Shown: positions 6,562 to 8,648 of the stretch, piece after piece | How positions within the stretch are numbered: position 1 is the first letter of the stretch | How the letters are laid out: each line of letters begins with the position of its first letter | Source: DAITMV01 sp036834985 | Lineage (GTDB): Bacteria; Pseudomonadota; Gammaproteobacteria; Burkholderiales; Burkholderiaceae_B | Assembly: GCA_036834985.1 (NCBI GenBank) | Contig: DAITMV010000124.1 | Coordinates: 1 to 8,648, forward strand | DNA length: 8,648 bases | Direction: 5' to 3' | Program-made: the position numbers and the translations under genes | Notes under the pieces: generated by a model | What the model was told of the DNA's origin: nothing | The model's input: only the letters and a program-made list of their open reading frames with translations | The model's database searches: none

Positions 6562-7286
6562 TGTGGTTTAACCAGAGGGGGCGGGGCCTGGCGTTGTGTG
6601 TATGCATACTGGTGCTGGCGGGGTGCACCCCCAAATGGCGCAGCGTCAATGCCGACAAGCCCGTCGGCCATCTGGAGGTCACGGACAGCGCCACCGCCAA
6701 ACGCTTGGGCAAGGTGGCCTCCAAGCTGGGTGTGGTTTTAAGTGATCTGCCTTTTGCAGGCATACAGCTGCGTCTGCCCAAGGACTGGGTGTCCGCGCCG
6801 GTAACGGGTCAGAGGATCCTGCTCACCCGCGACGGCTTAACGCTGCAACAAATCGGCGTGCGTGTTTACAATGCCGATGAAGCCTTCGGGGGGCGTCGTA
6901 AAGACACCCTGACCCGGTTAAATCCGCTTGAGCTGATGGAGCTTCAGATGGCCGACTTACGCGGGTTTAATCCCTACCCGGTGATACAGACCACCCGGGA
7001 GGTCAAGCGCGAAGGCGGCGCCTTTCCCATTGCAGACTCCCTGCCGGACGCATCAACGGCCGTCAAAATCAGCGCAGGCCCAACCACAGTAGACGGCAAG
7101 CCCGCCTTTGAGCTGGTCACAGCCAGCTACAACGTACTGGGCACGGAATTCATGATGAAGACGGTGGGGCTGATTCACGGAGGGCACTACTGGGTTTTTC
7201 ATTACCAGGCACCCTCTTTGTATTTTTATGCGGCAACCCTTACTGTGTTTGATGAGTTTTTGGCCACAGCACATTTAGGGGGTTGA
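6558..7286 (+). CDS. Predicted lipoprotein with possible PsbP/DcrB-like fold, third gene of the M48 operon
   Basis: The 242-residue product has a textbook lipoprotein signal: NQRGRG, a hydrophobic core and the lipobox LAGC, with Cys23 as the lipidated residue. The mature part begins a conserved-looking stretch GIQLRLPKDWV (68-78). It ends with VDGKPAFELVTASY (178-191), GGHYWVFHYQAP (208-219) and FDEFLATAHL (231-240). This order (a 'P-x-x-W' strand, 'G-x-P-A' strand, 'Y-x-x-x-Y-x-A-P' strand and terminal helix) resembles PsbP/Mog1/DcrB-type lipoproteins. That is inference from pattern, not an assignment. The GTG at 6558 overlaps the protease stop as GTGA, the same junction as upstream. The ATG at 6561 is an equally possible start and would remove one residue. 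The ribosome site is weak (CGAG), so translation probably depends on coupling. Confidence 0.82.
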   Translation: MMWFNQRGRGLALCVCILVLAGCTPKWRSVNADKPVGHLEVTDSATAKRLGKVASKLGVVLSDLPFAGIQLRLPKDWVSAPVTGQRILLTRDGLTLQQIGVRVYNADEAFGGRRKDTLTRLNPLELMELQMADLRGFNPYPVIQTTREVKREGGAFPIADSLPDASTAVKISAGPTTVDGKPAFELVTASYNVLGTEFMMKTVGLIHGGHYWVFHYQAPSLYFYAATLTVFDEFLATAHLGG

Positions 7287-7341
7287 ATGTCAGTAATTTA
7301 CCGTAAAACCGTCGCAAAAGTGTGATTTTAGACACGAATGT

Positions 7342-7362
7342 TTGCCTATGCAGGCCAGGCAA
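7342..7362. repeat. Inverted repeat just upstream of the candidate promoter
   Basis: TTGCCT (7342-7347) and AGGCAA (7357-7362) are perfect inverted copies nine bases apart. An alternative smaller pairing, GCCT-ATGC-AGGC, lies inside. Its position about 25-45 bp ahead of the -10 candidate would suit an activator or repressor site. No T-run follows, so it is not an intrinsic terminator. Confidence 0.35.
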
Positions 7363-7384
7363 TGTCACTAAAGGGTCATAGATC

Positions 7385-7393
7385 TGTTATATT
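7385..7393 (+). promoter_or_regulatory. Extended -10 promoter candidate for the Wzz-type gene
   Basis: TGTTATATT reads as a TGn extension followed by TATATT, a 5 of 6 match to the -10 box. The -35 region is poor, as is often seen with extended -10 promoters. Transcription would begin near 7400, giving a leader of roughly 200 bases before the ATG at 7603. Confidence 0.4.
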
Positions 7394-7417
7394 CTGTACT
7401 CGTGGAAAGTCAGCTGA

Positions 7418-7443
7418 GCAGTTGCAGAAACTAAGATAACTGC
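7418..7443. repeat. Inverted repeat early in the Wzz leader
   Basis: GCAGTT (7418-7423) and AACTGC (7438-7443) are perfect six-base inverted copies with a 14-base loop. If the promoter at 7385-7393 is used, this would form a hairpin about 20 bases into the transcript. Confidence 0.3.
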
Positions 7444-7545
7444 CTGTAATGATTGCATTTGTTGTCGGTACGTTTATATACAAGCGCGTGCCGCTGAAAT
7501 TTTATCTAATATTCATTGAAAGCTCGAGTTACGCTGGTTGGCAGG

Positions 7546-7593
7546 TTGTACGTTTTTTTTTCGCGGCGTTACCTGTTGGGGTTGCTCGTACAA
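7546..7593. repeat. Inverted repeat bracketing a T9 run and ending next to the Wzz start codon
   Basis: TTGTACG (7546-7552) and CGTACAA (7587-7593) are perfect inverted copies. The nine-T run (7553-7561) directly follows the left arm, and the right arm ends nine bases before the ATG at 7603. Pairing would place the right arm where a ribosome site is expected. No Shine-Dalgarno sequence is visible there. Confidence 0.35.
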
Positions 7594-7602
7594 TAATTTA
7601 TT

Positions 7603-8648
7603 ATGCAGGACTCATTCAACAAAGAGCCATCCCACTACGAGGATGCTGACGACGAAATCAGTTTGCTCGACATCGCCATTGCATTGGGTGAAGAGAAAAA
7701 ACTGGTGTTTGGATTGCCCGTTTTTACCACGATCGTTGCGCTGGTGGTCAGTTTTCTGTTGACCCCCATATTCACTGCCAAAACGGTTGTGTTGCCGCCC
7801 CAGCAACAGCAAAGCTCTGCATCGGCTGCACTGGCCAGTCTGGGTGCCTTGGCTGGGGTTGCGGGGGCCGCGGCTGGTGTAAAAAGCTCTGACGAAATGT
7901 ATATCGCATTTTTAAAAAGCGACACCATCAGCAATATCCTGATTAAGCGCTTTGGTTTGATGGAGCGTTACGAGGCTAAAACCATGACGGATGCCCGCAA
8001 GGCTCTGGATGGTGTAGTTCGGGTCAGCAGCGATAAAAAAACCGGACTGATCACCATCGAAGTCGACGATAAAGATCCAAAATTTGCCCCTCAACTGGCC
8101 AATGCCTATATTGATGCCTTGCACGATCTCATGGGCAAGCTGGCCGTCACCGATGCGCAGCAACGCCGGGTGTTTCTGGAGCAGCAGCTGAATTTGACCA
8201 AAGATCGTCTGTCCAAAGCTGAGGTGGATTTACGCAACCTGCAAGCCAAAGAAGGTGTGATCAGTATTGATGCCCAGGCACAAGGCGCCATCCGGGCTAC
8301 GGTGGATTTACGCGCACAAATCGCCCAGCGCGAAGTGGCGTTAGGCGCGCTTCGCACCTACGCCACCTCTGAAAACGCGGATGTCAAACGCCTTGCGGCT
8401 GAATTGGCGGGCCTGCGCGGGCAGCTGGCACGTCTTGAGACAGGTACAGGGCAAGCCAGTGAAGACAACAAAGGCCTGCAAACCGTGCGTGCCTACCGTG
8501 AAGTGAAGTACCAAGAGGCAGTGATGGATGCCCTGGTGCGCCAGTTTGAGCTGGCAAAAGTGGATGAGGCCCGAGATGGCCCGTTGCTGCAACAAGTGGA
8601 TGTGGCTTCAGTGCCTGAGCGCAAAAGTAAACCCAAGCGGGCCCTGAT
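7603..8648 (+). CDS. Wzz-type polysaccharide chain-length determinant (polysaccharide co-polymerase), 3' end outside window
   Basis: The first 348 codons are visible and open to the window edge. The product is an inner-membrane protein that sets the length of O-antigen or exopolysaccharide chains made by the Wzx/Wzy route. DDEISLLDIAIAL (16-28) is the usual cytoplasmic lead-in. The first membrane helix is about 34-54, followed by the Wzz-type FTAKTVVLPPQQQQSSASAA (57-76) and the Gly/Ala-rich segment to about 92. VDDKDPKFAPQLANAYIDAL (154-172) and the periplasmic coiled coil (about 180-320) follow. DVASVPERKSKPKRAL (333-348) is the Pro-rich motif that precedes the second helix, which falls beyond the window. 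No kinase domain is seen in this part. An in-frame TAA at 7594-7596 fixes the ATG at 7603 as the first ATG, yet no ribosome site precedes it. The gene is likely the first of a polysaccharide cluster. Confidence 0.93.
   Translation, partial: MQDSFNKEPSHYEDADDEISLLDIAIALGEEKKLVFGLPVFTTIVALVVSFLLTPIFTAKTVVLPPQQQQSSASAALASLGALAGVAGAAAGVKSSDEMYIAFLKSDTISNILIKRFGLMERYEAKTMTDARKALDGVVRVSSDKKTGLITIEVDDKDPKFAPQLANAYIDALHDLMGKLAVTDAQQRRVFLEQQLNLTKDRLSKAEVDLRNLQAKEGVISIDAQAQGAIRATVDLRAQIAQREVALGALRTYATSENADVKRLAAELAGLRGQLARLETGTGQASEDNKGLQTVRAYREVKYQEAVMDALVRQFELAKVDEARDGPLLQQVDVASVPERKSKPKRAL

Larger units (their letters stand above)
7287..7602. other. 316-bp AT-rich intergenic and leader region before the Wzz-type gene
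   Basis: I see no supported gene here. The stretch is visibly richer in A and T than the genes around it. It holds TGTGA at 7321-7325 with a poor second half-site (a doubtful CRP-type site) and an inverted repeat at 7342-7362. Next come an extended -10 promoter candidate at 7385-7393, a GCAGTT/AACTGC inverted repeat at 7418-7443, nine T at 7553-7561 and a TTGTACG/CGTACAA inverted repeat at 7546-7593. No clear intrinsic terminator closes the upstream operon. A 66-codon frame starting at 7449 overlaps the Wzz-type gene and looks spurious. Confidence 0.6.

Noticed and set aside
7321..7336. A CRP-type site, TGTGA-N6-ACACG
   Set aside because: Only the left half matches well, and it is about 50 bp from the promoter candidate with no supporting evidence.
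7449..7649. A 66-codon plus-strand frame with hydrophobic stretches in the intergenic region
   Set aside because: It lacks a ribosome site, runs into the Wzz-type gene in another frame, and crosses the T9 run. AT-rich sequence gives hydrophobic codons by chance.

Overview
The window looks like chromosomal DNA of a moderately GC-rich proteobacterium. The FadD, the methylacyl-CoA racemase-type CaiB/BaiF protein and the DUF599 protein suggest a beta- or gammaproteobacterium, perhaps Burkholderiales. That placement is inference from protein style, not a database match. There is no transposase, CRISPR array, tRNA or rRNA, and I see no sign of recent transfer apart from an AT-rich intergenic stretch at 7287-7602.

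Region 1 (1-3140, + strand) is acyl-CoA metabolism. The tail of an unrecognised protein (stop at 142) abuts a CaiB/BaiF-family protein (143-1267) that keeps all three catalytic residues of alpha-methylacyl-CoA racemases. A 94-bp gap with its own strong ribosome site leads to a long-chain fatty acid-CoA ligase, FadD (1362-3140). Together they fit activation of (branched) fatty acids to acyl-CoA and epimerisation of the 2-methyl centre before beta-oxidation.

Region 2 (3181-4340, - strand) holds two membrane-protein genes pointing back towards fadD: a small, probably three-helix protein of unknown function (3181-3513) and a DUF599 protein (3678-4340). Two short inverted repeats lie between them, one just upstream of the ribosome site of the small gene.

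Region 3 (4457-7286, + strand) is a tight three-gene envelope operon: a lipoprotein (4457-5218), a secreted M48 metalloprotease with C-terminal TPR-like repeats resembling BepA/YfgC (5215-6561), and a second lipoprotein with a possible PsbP/DcrB-like fold (6558-7286). Both junctions are GTGA overlaps, so translation is probably coupled and the products probably work together in the periplasm or at the outer membrane. This is the least explained part of the window.

Region 4 (7287-8648) is a 316-bp AT-rich intergenic stretch with an extended -10 promoter candidate, several inverted repeats and a run of nine T. It is followed by the first 348 codons of a Wzz-type polysaccharide chain-length determinant that runs off the window. 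This is probably the start of a surface polysaccharide locus with a long, possibly regulated leader.

I found no clear-cut novel system. The best candidate for follow-up is the lipoprotein-M48/TPR-lipoprotein operon, whose protease has an enlarged segment between its zinc motifs.
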